The notes: generated by a model not told the origin, from the letters alone. DNA of 64,000 nt from Hymenopus coronatus (GCA_030762935.1 CM060900.1:111318620-111382619), one strand, 5' to 3'. Positions 23,123-34,194 are shown, numbered from the stretch's first letter. Translations and numbers: made by a program.

Positions 23123-24144
23123 GGTTTTAAAATTTCACATGCTGTTTAAACAAATACGATAATATAATATGCACGTTCATTTAACTTCGCTTTTCGTCTT
23201 ATACTTAGGATTTAGAAGTTGTACAGGATATACGCATTTCATTTTGAATGAAGACGACTAAGCCTACGCTTGGTAAAAATCAGGATACATATTTTATTTA
23301 TAAACCTGGCCAACTTTGTGACACGTTTTAACGTTTTCTGTAAATTTTGCCTTTAAAGTAAGTTAGAAATTCATTATTTAGTACTAATAGGTACAAACTC
23401 ATATGATCTTTGAAACAAATTCATATTTGGATATCGTCACAACAATGTCAATTGCATACATTCACTGACACAAGTTGCCCGTATAAGTAGGGCAGTTTTG
23501 TGACACGTGCTTTTCTCGTATTAGCTCAAATTTGTTTGTGTTTGTGAAGCTTGTCACCTGTAAAAGGACTTCGGACAACGGGATAGTTTGTAAATAATTA
23601 GATCAGTTATTGTGAACATATAGGTTTGGAAACTTTTATTTAATTCTCTTCAATCGGAAAAATAAAATACAACACAAATGTAAACATATTAATAAGAAAA
23701 ATGAATGAATACTTCCATCAGAATTCAGTGCAATGCACCCAAATTTTTAAATATTTTTGAAAGTTCCAGTATCTCCAAGATTTGTTGTTTTCCAGCTTGT
23801 CTAAGAACATCTATCTTACATAGAATTTCAGCGTTGTCATACCATATGTTTAGTTAAAAGCTACCTCCAATTCTAAACCACAGATTCCGTGGCATTTATC
23901 TAAGCTTTGCTTTTATTTGTTTTAGTTACTTTTCCTGGATAGTAGGCATTTTTGAAGGCAACAATGACAAAATTACCAACCATTTGGTCCTCTTCTCTGG
24001 ATGAAGGGCTGTCTTCTGTGTCAGAATTAGTTTCTTCTTACCAGCTGTTATTATACTCTATAGGTTATGCTGTTATGGTCACTTTCGATTGCCTGTATTC
24101 TACGTATTTTCAGGGAAATCGTTCGCCATTTTTTTATAGAAATC
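23123..24144. other. unassigned AT-rich DNA
   Basis: No gene or element recognised. ACTTTGTGACACG and TTTTGTGACACG occur near 23310 and 23495 as a weak local repeat. Confidence 0.4.
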
Positions 24145-24386
24145 TAAATATTCCATGTAGGGTAGTTTAAGATTGGGAATTTTCTTGCAAATATTTATTA
24201 TTACATTCCTGAAAGGTAATGACTTAGTTGCTAGATTATTTATTGGGATTTACATTGTTTTAGTTATGCTGTTCAGAGACACACAAGCACGCACGGGCTT
24301 TCTATAAAAGTGAATCTTTTAAATTTATTTAGGAAGCCTCAAAACCTGTATTTATGGTGAAATCTTGGAAATTGAATTATTGAGTG

Positions 24387-24387
<1 letters not shown>
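24145..24387 (+). mobile_element. XR repeat, right-half fragment interrupted by SINE-G
   Basis: TCCATGTAGGGTAGTTTAAG through AGTTATGCTGTTCAGAGACA and GCCTCAAAACCTGTATTTATGGTG to TTATTGAGTGG follow the XR right half. The remainder, GGTTGGAATGCAGTAAGGTC TCTGTCTACC, resumes at 24925-24960 after the SINE. The left half cannot be recognised. Confidence 0.7.

Positions 24388-24424
<37 letters not shown>
24388..24424 (+). repeat. (GT)18 microsatellite, tail of SINE-G
   Basis: Unbroken GT dinucleotides directly at the SINE/target junction. On the SINE strand it is an (AC)n 3' tail. Confidence 0.95.
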
Positions 24425-24427
<3 letters not shown>

Positions 24428-24917
24428 TTACGAAGGGGTATTCCACTCTGCAGACGTTTGCTTATTTATATATCAGACCACTGGAGGAAGGTTTAGATGA
24501 GGCTAATTTCGGAGGTCGGCCGACATCCGGAAGGGGAGAGCCCCCTAACAGTTCAGAAGCAGTTCATCTCGACACGGAGAGCCCGTGGCTTAGTCCCGGA
24601 TAGACCACCTGAGTCCTCATACAACCACTTGCGCAATCCCGCCAGTGAGAGCTATATATTCAGAGCGCAGTCACCTCCACGAAATGGCGCCTCTGCTGCA
24701 GTCCTCGTCGACACCTACAACCCTGAAAGAGACCTGTTGGGATGAAATTAAGAGACAGAAAGTACGGAGAAATCAAGAGTTTTCTCTTGTATTCGCCTAG
24801 TAACACGAGAAAACCCCCGGAAAAGACGTGGGTCAGTAGAGGTCGGCCACGGGGAACCGATCCCTTGACCTCCTGAATGCCAGTCCCAGACGAAACGCCT
24901 GAACCATCTGGCTCGGT
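24388..24917 (-). mobile_element. SINE-G inserted in XR, with 13-bp target duplication
   Basis: Minus strand from 24917: ACCGAGCCAGATGGTTCAGG, GTCGAGGGATCGGTTCCCC, AGTGACACGAG-type centre, CGAGGACTGCAGCAGAGGCG, GATGAACTGCTTCTGAACTG, CAGAGTGGAATACCCCTTCG, then (AC)n. AATTATTGAGTGG (24375-24387) and AATTATTGGTTGG (24918-24930) flank it, 11 of 13 identical. This defines both ends of the family exactly: first base A of ACCGAGCC, last feature the (AC)n tail. Frames of 70 and 82 residues on the other strand are by-products. Confidence 0.92.
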
Positions 24918-24960
24918 AATTATTGGTTGGAATGCAGTAAGGTCTCTGTCTACCAGGTAA

Positions 24961-25426
24961 TTGATAAATTAACTAAAAAAAAACAAAGCATAATACGCGT
25001 GCACAGTACAAAACGTTTAAGCTATAAGGTACAATTAGTGGAAATATTAACTCCATAATCTGTTTCATATTAATTTGGCTTGCAACCACGAGAAAAAAGG
25101 CTTATAATTGGTTCAAGTGGAAAAATGGTTTCAACAAGTAAGGGTGCACATTCCATGTAGCCAGCAGGAGCGGAATGCATCAGGTGTTGTGAATACGGAG
25201 CAAAACCATTCCCACCCGCTGCGACTCTGTTTAAATCCTCGTGTAACTTAATTATGTAACCAATAAAGATTGTACTCTACTCTCTGAAAACCCACGTATT
25301 CTATGTCGGTATTTAACTGAAAGAATTTAGGATGCAAGCTCGGATTTCTTCTTGAAATTAAATCTCAGACAAATAATAAATGGAAACAGTGCATCATAAA
25401 TTACTTCCTAAATTGTTACAAACCCT
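24961..25426. other. unassigned DNA
   Basis: GC is moderate at 25150-25240. An AATAAAGATTGTACTCTACT near 25261 looks like a polyadenylation-type end, perhaps of a retroelement fragment, but nothing upstream supports a gene. Confidence 0.35.
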
Positions 25427-26222
25427 TTGTGTTACATTCACATGTCTTTCTGTAACCTCTGTCGTACATGTTGGCGACATAAAAATCATTCTTACTAAAG
25501 GTTAGTCTTCTACCAAATTCATTTTAATCCAGATAAACTTTTGCAGAAGTAGCTACAATACAATTTGTTATAAACACAATAGCGATATTAAAGTGTTTAA
25601 GAGCTGGCCGTAGAACTTCAGAATCTTTCCATGCAATCGCGAATAACAACTGAAAATCGAGATAACTCAAAAGATTACAGCTACTGAACAATTAGAACCT
25701 TAATAATGGATATCTCGGAAATGGCTTATACCACAGAAGGGTTTATTTGGAATAAATTGTGTGTTTTAAAGAGACCTACACTTTTGTGAAGTATGTTTCG
25801 TCTGTCGATTAGCGTATACCAGGTATACGGGAAAATTCAGAATTCCTTCTGAATGAAGTGAACTTCACAGGCTATTACCAGGAAATTCAAGATGTACATT
25901 TAATATGTCATGTAAATATACTTAATATGTAGTATGTTCATCAAAAATTTTAGTCAAATTTGAAAAAAATAAAACTTGAAAAATATTCCACATCAAAGAT
26001 CATTTGCAATTTAAATACCAATTTCGGTATTTGTCTGGCTTTTCATTTTTTAATTATGTTGTTCACAGACAACACATACAGACACCATAATCCAATCCCT
26101 TTTTTAGAATACCATTTTAACAAGGATCCTCAAAACATATATTTGTGATGAAACCTCTGTATCGATCTTAAGGTGGAATGCAAAGCTTCTCTGTCTACTG
26201 TGTACTAGAAGAGAAAGTAATT
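25427..26222 (+). mobile_element. XR repeat, diverged
   Basis: Left end TTTGTGTTACATTCACATGT, right end CTAGAAGAGAAAGTAATT. Internal GGATATCTCGGAAATGGCTTA and CAGGAAATTCAAGATGTACA confirm the order. The middle around 25600-25680 is strongly changed. Confidence 0.8.
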
Positions 26223-27451
26223 AACAGATTATTTGCTCTCATTTAGAAGAGAGGACATTTGCTTTTCTGTATAAAATTCTACCACTATAAACATATTATT
26301 ACTTTATGCAACATCGTGGATAATTAGTCCATTATGGCACATGCTCCAATAATATCAGTGGCGTTATATCGTTACTCCAAGTTGCCATGGCTTATAGAGA
26401 GAAGGTGAAACCATTTTGTGATAATATTTTCTTTGAGTATTAGAGACTCAAAACCCTCGGTATATTATTATATATAGAACAATTAAGTTCTGAGTTACAA
26501 TTGCTTATGTTATACCTACTCACAGTAAGCTACACACAGTCTTATCTGCATGCAAGTGGCTGTCTGGCTTATTGGTTTAAAAGGCCAAATAATAACAAAT
26601 GGAATGCATAGGGAGATGTTAACGTCTATTACATATAGTATGAAGATGTATTTACTTACATCAGCTATAGGCGCCGAATTAATTCACGATTTATTTCCTA
26701 CGATTTTTTGATTATAGTATTGCATAAAATGTTGCATCCAACTCGTGAATGAGTTACTATTATGATGAGGAAACATTCAGTTCACGGAAAGTTTTCAGTG
26801 ATTACATTGAAGCGTAAACATTTTCAAGGTCCTGAGATGTTTAGATATGTTTTTATAAATGCTGAGAAAATATATAGCAATGTACTATTTGGCAATTTAA
26901 TAGTCGCACTGCTGAATAATTTACTCCGTGACTGCGTAATGCTGTCCCAAACTTTTCGCTGATTGCTGTATCCTTTCAACTCGACTTGTGACCAAACCTT
27001 ATATAACTGCAGAGATTTCCTAGGCGACAGGTGGTCTCCTTTGTTTTCAGATTCATATCATTCCTCTCTTATTAGGCTTTTCCACAGATTATTCTCGTTT
27101 TTTCGAACAATAAGGGTGATTAAATCCAACATATAAAAATGCACATCATGCTAGTCAGTATATTGTAGAGGAATACAAAGCAATTGGCCTGAAAAGCAAA
27201 ACTGACCGTTTTATTATAGTCTTATTTTAGAAAGCCAACTGTTTATAACTCGACAACAGCGTCATGTTTATTTCACCGTATATTAACAGAAAGTCAAAAG
27301 GAGTCTGTCAATAGTAGTAGCTTTAATGTGATTTCCGGCATCCTAATGCTGCACGGTATTGAAATGGGTAATTTATACACCTATAAACTAAAGTAACTGA
27401 TGTGCTTCATAAGGCTTTCATAGCTAGCGGCTTGAAGAAAAACATTGTTCC
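26223..27451. other. unassigned AT-rich DNA
   Basis: Repeat-poor; no gene-like frame above 66 residues and no recognised element. Confidence 0.4.
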
Positions 27452-27562
27452 CTAGCTTTATAGGCCGTGCTCTAGTGGCTCTCAAATTTCACGATGTTTC
27501 GCCAAGCACTACGGTTAACATCTTCACAGGTGATCCGGTGGCCCGGTCAGAGCTCAAACCAA
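27452..27562 (-). mobile_element. Penelope-type terminal-repeat remnant, degenerate hammerhead
   Basis: Minus strand reads CTGTGAAGATG, a loop, CTTGGCGAAACATCGTG, then GCACGGCCTATAAAGCTAGG. The same order (CTGATGA, stem, GGCGAAACGTC, CCACGGCCTACAAGCCCGG) occurs in the fragment at 53036-53262. Penelope-like elements carry hammerhead cores in their terminal repeats. Here the CUGANGA box has two extra bases (CTGTGAAGA), so it is a decayed or variant copy. Low divergence is not expected and a different origin cannot be excluded. Confidence 0.45.
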
Positions 27563-27658
27563 TTTAGTCATATTCCTCAAATTAGTTGAAACGTTTATCC
27601 CAGATTTGTTCAAAATAATTATAGTTAGTTTTTATAATGTGTATCTAACTCTCCAAGG

Positions 27659-27689
<31 letters not shown>

Positions 27690-28159
27690 GTCTTGTTTGA
27701 GGTATAAATTTAGAAAGTCGAAATTTTATATTTTTGTATATTATTAATCGAATCTAGTTATTTACAAGCAATGTTTAAGTCAGTGTTAAATTAAGAATTT
27801 CCTATAGAAATGATAAGGTATGTAAATATTTTCATTTTCTAAAAAACGGTGTTAAATTATAAAACCCGTAAATCCAAAACTATACTTGATATCAACAAAC
27901 GGTTCATTAGATCTCGTTAACTTTGAAGAAATAGTTTAAAATAAATTCAGCATAATAATTTCCATAATGGGGAACATTTCGAAGTGCTGAAAGTATAGCA
28001 ACCATAAACGCGAGAAAATCAGATTTTAAAATTACATGTGTTATTAGTACACACAAAGAAAGACAAAACCTCAAGTGGCTTATGCTGTTTGAGGTTTTTT
28101 ATTTAAAAGTTTAAAATGTAGCTTTTACAAAATGTTTTTGAAGATTATATATCAAGTAA
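27563..28159. other. unassigned AT-rich DNA with (A)24 run
   Basis: 24 consecutive A at 27666-27689; preceding sequence is not a recognisable retroelement body. Otherwise nothing seen. Confidence 0.45.
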
Positions 28160-28785
28160 AGCGCCCGCATGTGGGATTCGTGGTGGACGAAGCGGCGTCT
28201 GGGCGTGATTTCTCCGAGTCCTCCGGTTTCCCCCGCGACTCATTCCACCGATTACTGTCGCCCTCCGTGGTGTAATGGTTACCATGCTAACTTCATATAC
28301 CGAAGGTTTAAACGCGGCGGAGGACGATGGATTTTTTTCGGGCGTAAAACTCCTTAGCATGGCTTCCTTCGGAAAGGAAGTGAAGCCATTGGTCCCGTGT
28401 CGTAGATTTGCGGCACGTAAAAGAACCAAAAGCCTGATAAAAGAAGCCTCCGAGGAAAATTAAGTGATTTTACACGCCCAGTATAGAATGGAACGCTGAG
28501 AGCCACTGAAGTTAAAGAGCGTCCATAAATAAAACTTTATTTCTATTTTCACCAATTGCTCCATCATAATCTTTCCAATCACCAATTTAGTTTACATTTC
28601 ATATCATCCAATTGCTCATGTTCATGCCTGCCTACGGGCTGACCCCTCGTAACAGGTTCTCCATTCTATGGCTTCTTGCCGTTGGTTCCCCGACAGGCTT
28701 CTGACCCCTAGGCATTGGCTTGAAACTTCTAGAGGGGTGTCAGTCCTACAAATGCGGGGAGCCAATTACGAAACGAAACGAATAT
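28160..28785 (+). mobile_element. SINE-A2, interrupted by a SINE-N
   Basis: Starts inside the head at GCGCCCGCATGTGGGATTCG, then GGTGGACGAAGCGGCGTCTG, CCTCCGGTTTCCCCCGCGAC and CATTCCACCGATTACTG. After the insert it resumes at CACCAATTGCTCCATCATAA and continues through TTTCATATCATCCAATTGCT, GGCTTCTTGCCGTTGGTTCC and CCCGACAGGC to TGCGGGGAGCCAATTACG. The uninterrupted order is seen at 45450-45792. The A-box part of the head is missing. Confidence 0.85.
28258..28549 (+). mobile_element. SINE-N, full length, nested in SINE-A2
   Basis: Head GCCCTCCGTGGTGTAATGGTTACC. Then GGCGGAGGACGATGGATTTT, TCCTTCGGAAAGGAAGTGAAG, the core TAGATTTGCGGCACGTAAAAG and AATGGAACGCTGAGAGCC, ending GCGTCCATAAATAAAAC with a T-rich tail. 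Flanks CACCGATTACTG and CACCAATTGCTC (28246-28257, 28550-28561) agree at 9 of 12 bases and fit a target duplication. The core phrase matches the shared core of several insect SINEs as I remember them. Confidence 0.88.
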
Positions 28786-28869
28786 ATCAAGCAGGTACCC
28801 CTATACATGACAGGAATTTATAATGGTAATGCTGCTCTTATATTTAAATTGCACTGGGTAATGATCTTT

Positions 28870-29115
28870 TATTATTAAAATCAGCTAAAAAAATTCAATG
28901 CCACAGCCGGAATTTGAACACGGTTTTCTGCACGAGTTTGTTCTAACCACTGAGCTACTGTGTCAACATATCAGAATGACATTCAATCCTCCAACTGATT
29001 ATATATATTTTTTACCCGGTCCAACCTACCTGTATGTCTCGATTCAGAGAACTACCCTAATACAGATTTACCATCGTATATACTTAGTATCAGGGTAATA
29101 TTAATACAGTTATTG
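28870..29115 (-). mobile_element. SINE-T-like arm with tRNA-like module, left half of inverted pair
   Basis: On the minus strand it holds CAGTAGCTCAGTGGTTAGAA and a B-box-like GTGTTCAAATTCCGG, followed by TGTGGCATTGAATTTTTTT. The whole 245 bases are mirrored, at perhaps 75-80% by eye, by 29800-30045. The mirror includes sequence on both sides of the tRNA-like module, such as ACCCGGTCCAACC. Together they form a large palindrome split by other DNA. Confidence 0.7.
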
Positions 29116-29289
29116 TCAACTATAGAGCTATTTTATTACATTGGTAGATATAATATATCTATTAATATAATCAATATATTCATTTGCGAGATTGTGCAGG
29201 TGACTGATATAAGCAATTTTAGATTGGGGGTGCGTGGTCCCCGGATAAACATAACGCAGCTCCATAGTGTTAAACGTGTGGGTATCATG

Positions 29290-29790
29290 TGCTGATAAGT
29301 CGGTGTTAAAGCAAAGCAGGTTAAAAATGGCTTAGAATATCTTTAAAACTGCTGCCTGAGAACAGAATTATAGATTTTTAGCAGCTCGTTCTCAAGGTTT
29401 AATGTCGCAAAAATCTATAAAATCTCGAACTAATCACTTGACAGTGCGACACTGAGCATACATTAACTACGTTCTTGAGTTATGTAGCCTGCTCTGGAGA
29501 CGTTTTTTCAACTGCTCTGGTGGCTTTATGCGAGAAGCTGCTATCCCAAAAGTCATGAGTCCGATTCCTGTCAGAGAGTAAATGTTTTTATTGTTATTTT
29601 TTTCATTCCAGGCGAAGTGCCGCGATACGTGGCGTACTGGCGCTTCAGAAACTTATAGCCGTTACTTCGAAATTTCAATAAATAGGTCATAAGTCTCCTA
29701 TCTCAAATTACTTATTTAAGTAATCTACATATGCTGTGAAAATATTTCGGTATATAGTTCATTAACACCCTGTATATAATGGAATACCTT
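29290..29790 (+). mobile_element. M element copy 1 (TIR element with tRNA-like module)
   Basis: ATGTCGCAAAAATCTATAAA, CACTTGACAGTGCGACACTG, GGTGGCTTTATGCGAGAAGC, a B-box-like TGAGTCCGATTCC, CGAAGTGCCGCGATACGTG and TTCGAAATTTCAATAAATAG lead to the right terminus TTCATTAACACCCTGTATAT. It follows 42960-43490 closely but lacks its 130-base inner segment. The left TIR is not visible. It lies between the two SINE-T arms. Confidence 0.72.
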
Positions 29791-29799
29791 TATTGTTGA

Positions 29800-30045
29800 C
29801 AATAACTGTGTTAATGTTATCCGGATACTAAGTACTTACGAAAGCAAGTCTCTATTAGAGTAGTTCTCTGAAGGGAGACTTGCCGGTTGGTTGGACCGGG
29901 TAAAAACATATAATCTGTTGCAGGATTAAATTTCCTACAACAGCTCAATAGTTAGAGCAACTGCACGGAAAGCGTGAGAACCGTGTTGAAACCCCGACTG
30001 TGACATTGAAATTTTCAGCCAGTTTTAATTATGACAGGTATGGCC
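29800..30045 (+). mobile_element. SINE-T-like arm with tRNA-like module, right half of inverted pair
   Basis: Contains CAACAGCTCAATAGTTAGAG, GTGTTGAAACCCCGACTGTG and GACATTGAAATTTTCAGCC, and before them GTTGGTTGGACCGGGTAAAA. It is the mirror of 28870-29115. The palindrome centre reads ATTGTTGACAATAACTG beside CAGTTATTGTCAACTATAG of the left arm. Confidence 0.7.
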
Positions 30046-31563
30046 TGTATAAATGCAGATTAACATGAAAATACTAGCAGTGTAAATATCGAAATCCAAA
30101 AGGTATACCTATACAAAGTAAAAGTCAAATAGGAGACCCAACTCATGAACTCACTCATTCTGATGACAGGCAATATATCACGAAGCACCAGATGTGATAT
30201 AAATAGACGTAGTTGATAAGGAAAGAAGGCAAAGCAATATCTGTCATTAGCAGTGGAATCGTTAAATAACTTGGCATTTATTTCCTGGGAATGAACTTTG
30301 CTTGAAAAGGGCACTTACAAATACTTAATGAAGTCGCTGAGGGCAGCTTTACAACTAGTACGTTGAAGTGAGAAAGGGAAGCCTTTTATCTTCCGAAGTT
30401 TATCTTCAGTAAAGAAAATCAGTTAGGAAGGAAGGAGAACAAGCAATAAAACCTGAACCCCAACGGAAATCAGCAGAATAGAAGGAAAACTTGAGAATCC
30501 ATTTTTTCGAAGTAATTCTGCAATTCTTTGAGCGAAAAGATCAATGAAGGAGGATATAAAGGCGAAACTGTTCGAGCGTAACCACAGTATAAAATGAGGC
30601 AGATATCCTGTTAAGAACGCCTGCATCCTTTGAACCCAATGCTCTTGTGTGTTTCTTCATCCAAACTTCCTGGAGAAAAACCAATTTATGCACCATTATT
30701 GTGCGCTGGTTCTACAGCACATTGGGCTTAATCCAAGTGGTATTTCTACATTTAAAATGAAGTCATGATGTCGTTTATTGAAAAGGATTACAAATCCACT
30801 TTACACAGTTAATGTTTGAAGTCGTATGTCAACTTCTTTCAACATTAGGACAATCCTTTCGCTGTGACATATTTCTCGCATTCATGGCCTATGGTGAATA
30901 AAATGAAAGTGGACAGAAATAGTGGCATTATCATCGAAAATTTGGTTTCCTCCGGAATTTCATGCCAGCAAGGAGGGTCTCTTGAACCCGAATGCAATGA
31001 CCGGGGTATTTTTTCAAAAGTTCCTGTCCTAGCCCTACAAGTATATAAGCCGTGATAGCGGTCTTCGCTCTTGGTCCATTGTGGCGTTTGATACTTTTGA
31101 GTATCCTTCGCATCGCTTTGTGGACTTACCGCGCCCTAAGAACCTCTTCCGCACGGTCAACCGCTGCTGTCCCCCGAGTATAGGGCCTCCCAGCACGCAC
31201 AACTTCGGTTTAGATCACTTGAGTGCCCTAATAGGTACCCCCTTATTTTATCTCATCGTCCTAATTCTCCCGCAAAAGCTGTAGTTCACAAATCTATGGT
31301 CCTGACTCGGCCTCGCTGACATTATTCCTTGTATGTTTTAGGGGGAGACAATGTTAAATAGCGTCAAAGTTACCGTTTTAGTTTTTATGCAAAAGAGTCT
31401 CCGCAGTGAACTGTTGCCACTGTGGTTACGTTAGTATCGGAACTATGGAGGGGGAGCATTATTTTGAGCAGGTTTGTCCTCTCCTATCCTACTTGAATAA
31501 TACTATAAGAACTGTGTGCTTGAAGTCAATACTGTGTGGTTGTGCTCGTGAAACGAAGTCAAA
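30046..31563. other. unassigned DNA with a GC-richer block
   Basis: 30950-31290 is GC-richer than its surroundings, with short frames of 60-67 residues on both strands but no domain or SINE head. The rest is AT-rich. Nothing supports a gene; some of the right end may belong to the transposon whose coding relic begins at 31564. Confidence 0.35.
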
Positions 31564-31960
31564 ATGTTAACCATTGAAGAGAGAACGTTTTCAGTTGACG
31601 TTTTCTTTGTTGGTGATACATTTTCAGAAAAAGTAAAACGTAAATTCTTGAACGTTTTGCACATTCGTAATGTTCTCTTTGCGATACGTGAGATTTAATT
31701 ATTCAATTCCTTGAAACCGGGTTTGTACTTGATGCTCCAAAAAGCGGTAGGCCTAAACTATGAACAAAGGCTAAACTGGGCGAAATTCCAGATGTAATGT
31801 TAAGAAGCTCCACTAAATGAATGCGGAAATCAGCACAGGAAACATTTGTTTCCTGTGCTGATAGAGCTGTTGGTAAGAAAATGAAATAGCGTCCCTATAT
31901 ATGCAAAGTACCCCGAAAAAGAAACGAACTAAAGGTAGAAATCACAAATTATGTGTACGC
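31564..31960 (+). pseudogene. DUF4817/mariner-type transposase N-terminus, broken
   Basis: From ATG at 31564 one frame gives MLTIEERTFSVDVFF, then DTFSEKVKRKF, like the first helix-turn-helix helices of these insect transposase-related proteins. It meets a stop at about 31696. Shifted by one base, the next frame reads IQFLETGFVLDAPKSGRPK (31701-31757). FxETGSVxDxPKSGRP is the hallmark linker of this helix-turn-helix family. In-frame stops follow at 31761 and 31818, the latter in RSSTK*MRKSAQET, where the family has a second HTH. No DDE/D catalytic region can be read downstream. A perfect 14-bp hairpin lies at 31830-31861. It is non-functional. An 83-residue frame at 31901-32152 follows and I cannot place it. 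Confidence 0.72.
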
Positions 31961-32273
31961 GATTACGCGGGAAACCCTACACAGTATCCGAATCAAGAGA
32001 AAAAGAGTCGAACTCTGCCTACAGGAATGAGAAAAGCATTTCTAACATCTTCTATGATAGTGGTAAATAATTATTCTCAATTTCAGTTCGGATCATCTTC
32101 ATTCCCAACAATAATTTGCAGGATCCGTTGCCGACTGAAAATTCATAAGTGAACGTGCTAGCGCTTTCATCTCACTACGGAGACATATTTGAGACACCCA
32201 TTAATTTGTAATCTGCTCTTTAAGCTGCTACATAATTTATTTTTATAGGCGCATTACTTGTATTTTAAGCATC
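31961..32273. other. unassigned DNA after the transposase relic
   Basis: Could be the remains of the transposon's catalytic part, but no D-D motifs, no inverted ends and no family match are visible. Confidence 0.35.
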
Positions 32274-33086
32274 TGTTCTTTCTCTAGCACGTATATACAG
32301 TGTACGTAGTAGGCAGAGAAGGCATTGCATTCCACCCAAAATGCGATAGCGAGATTTCACTCGAAATACACATTTTGGGACCCCTTTAACCATAAAAAGC
32401 ATTTCTGGAAAAAGGTACGTGTGTGGTTGTGAAACAATAACTCAAAAACGAAATGTAAGTAAAATACCAAACTTGATAATTCAGTTTAGTATCTTCCAAG
32501 GATTCAACACAAAATTTTGAGGAAAACCCCTCAAATCAAACCTCTTTACGTGGACAAAAATTAGAAAATTTTGGTTTTCTCAAAAATGGCACTAACGATT
32601 TTAATTAAAATACTGTGTATTAAAGATCTTCATATGGAAAATAAAATGTATATCTTGAATTTTCTGGGAATATCCTTGGAAGACCTTTTCTTTCTAGATG
32701 ACTTTTGCATAACTGATAAACCAGAAGGGATAGGCAAAAACTTACTACACAGGAAATATATATCTCGTAAAAACGCACGTCTGTCTATACTTTTTGCAGA
32801 GTTGGCTATTTCCAAGTTGCTCCTTGTTATTGGTTTAAATTTTAAACTACTTACTTTTCTCACACGCGTATTTGTCAGCTTCTGGCCATGCAAAGAAACG
32901 ACTTTGTCATAGCAAGAGTCGCTTTAGCCCAGTGTCTTCCCTTATTTCTCTTCAACTTGTAGGGAAGTAATTAATATTTCCATCTCTGCGATCTTCTGTT
33001 TATCTTGATTAGCACGAAGAAGGACTAGCTTTTGTAAGACCTATTGCAGAATAGCTAGAGAAAGTAATATGGGTAGAACACACACG
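32274..33086 (-). mobile_element. XR repeat, near full length
   Basis: Reversed right terminus TTCTTTCTCTAGCACGTATA at low coordinates; left terminus GCTAGAGAAAGTAATATGGG at high coordinates. GAAGACCTTTTCTTTCTAG and CCAGAAGGGATAGGCAAAAA lie inside. Overlapping frames of 113 and 87 residues on opposite strands are translations of the repeat. Confidence 0.86.
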
Positions 33087-33533
33087 ATTTTTAATGAATC
33101 TGCATCTGTTATGTGTGCCCAGTTTTCTGCACTACTTCATAGAAAAGTTCAAGAGTCCTATGTTCTCTGGAGTAGAGGTATATTTCAACTCGTCTTTATG
33201 GGGCAATATCGTCCTAAAAATTGGAACTCACACTGAATGTGGCACATCCCGCTTTTCATGCTATGCGGTATCTTCATTTCTTTAAATTACTCTCTGTCTA
33301 AGTTTGTAATTTAAAGGGGACTTCCTGAATTAACGTTTTCTAATTTGTATGGCCCGATTTTTCAGAAGCTATTGAAAATAACTTAATATTATTATAGGAT
33401 AATAGTAAAAATCACCGTTATGTTTTATGGCGTTACATTCATGTTAATAGGACGGTTCGTTAATTGTTAAAAACTAATTACTGATACAGTACCACAAATG
33501 GTCCAACATCAAGAAAAACAAATATAATAAATA
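33087..33533. other. unassigned AT-rich DNA
   Basis: Spacer between two XR copies in opposite orientation; nothing recognised. Confidence 0.4.
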
Positions 33534-34130
33534 TCTGATAAGTTCCATTCACATGAGTTAGTCTACTTGCTTCGCAAACAAACAACAGGCTATTCTTTAA
33601 AATATTGTTCTTTTATCTACATCATACTAATCAAGATAAACATTAGCAGAAATTGTCTTATCACAAGCTTTCTTATAAGTAGAAAGGAAATACGGGAATA
33701 GACTAGGTTAAAGCGAAAGTCAAATATTGTAACATCTGGTTACTATGTGAAACAATTGAAATTAGGTTCTCTTTGCATTGCCAGGAGTAAAACAAAGGAA
33801 ATATGAAATGAAAGATAGCTTAACGTTTAAAAAAAAGTTTAAGTTTTTTAAAATTGAAACCAATAACAAGGAATATCTCGGAAGTGGTTAACTTCACAAA
33901 AAAAGTTTTAACATAAGTTGTGAGATCTATTAACCATAAGATTTCGTGTTTTTGTGTAGATGTTTTGTCTATGTCTTACGGTTTACCAATTATGCAAAAG
34001 TTCATCTAGAATGAAGAGCTCTTCAGAGGCTATTCCCAGCAAATTCAATATATACATCTCGTTTGCCATAAAAATATCTAAAACATATGGTACTATAATC
34101 AAAATCGATAGTCATTTTTGAGAATGGACT
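33534..34130 (+). mobile_element. XR repeat, right end missing
   Basis: Left end TCTGATAAGTTCCATTCACA; runs through GTAGAAAGGAAATACGGGAA, TCTTACGGTTTACCAATTATG and AGCTCTTCAGAGGCTATTCC, then breaks after CATTTTTGAGAATGG. The last 250 bases of the family, with the hairpin, are absent. Confidence 0.83.
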
Positions 34131-34194
34131 TCTTTTACTAAATATGCCGCTTTTTCTCTAACTTCATACCCCTTCCAGATACGTCACAATAGAA

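Noticed and set aside
24391..24745. 70- and 82-residue frames
   Set aside because: Antisense translation of the SINE-G copy; equivalent frames appear over other SINE-G copies.
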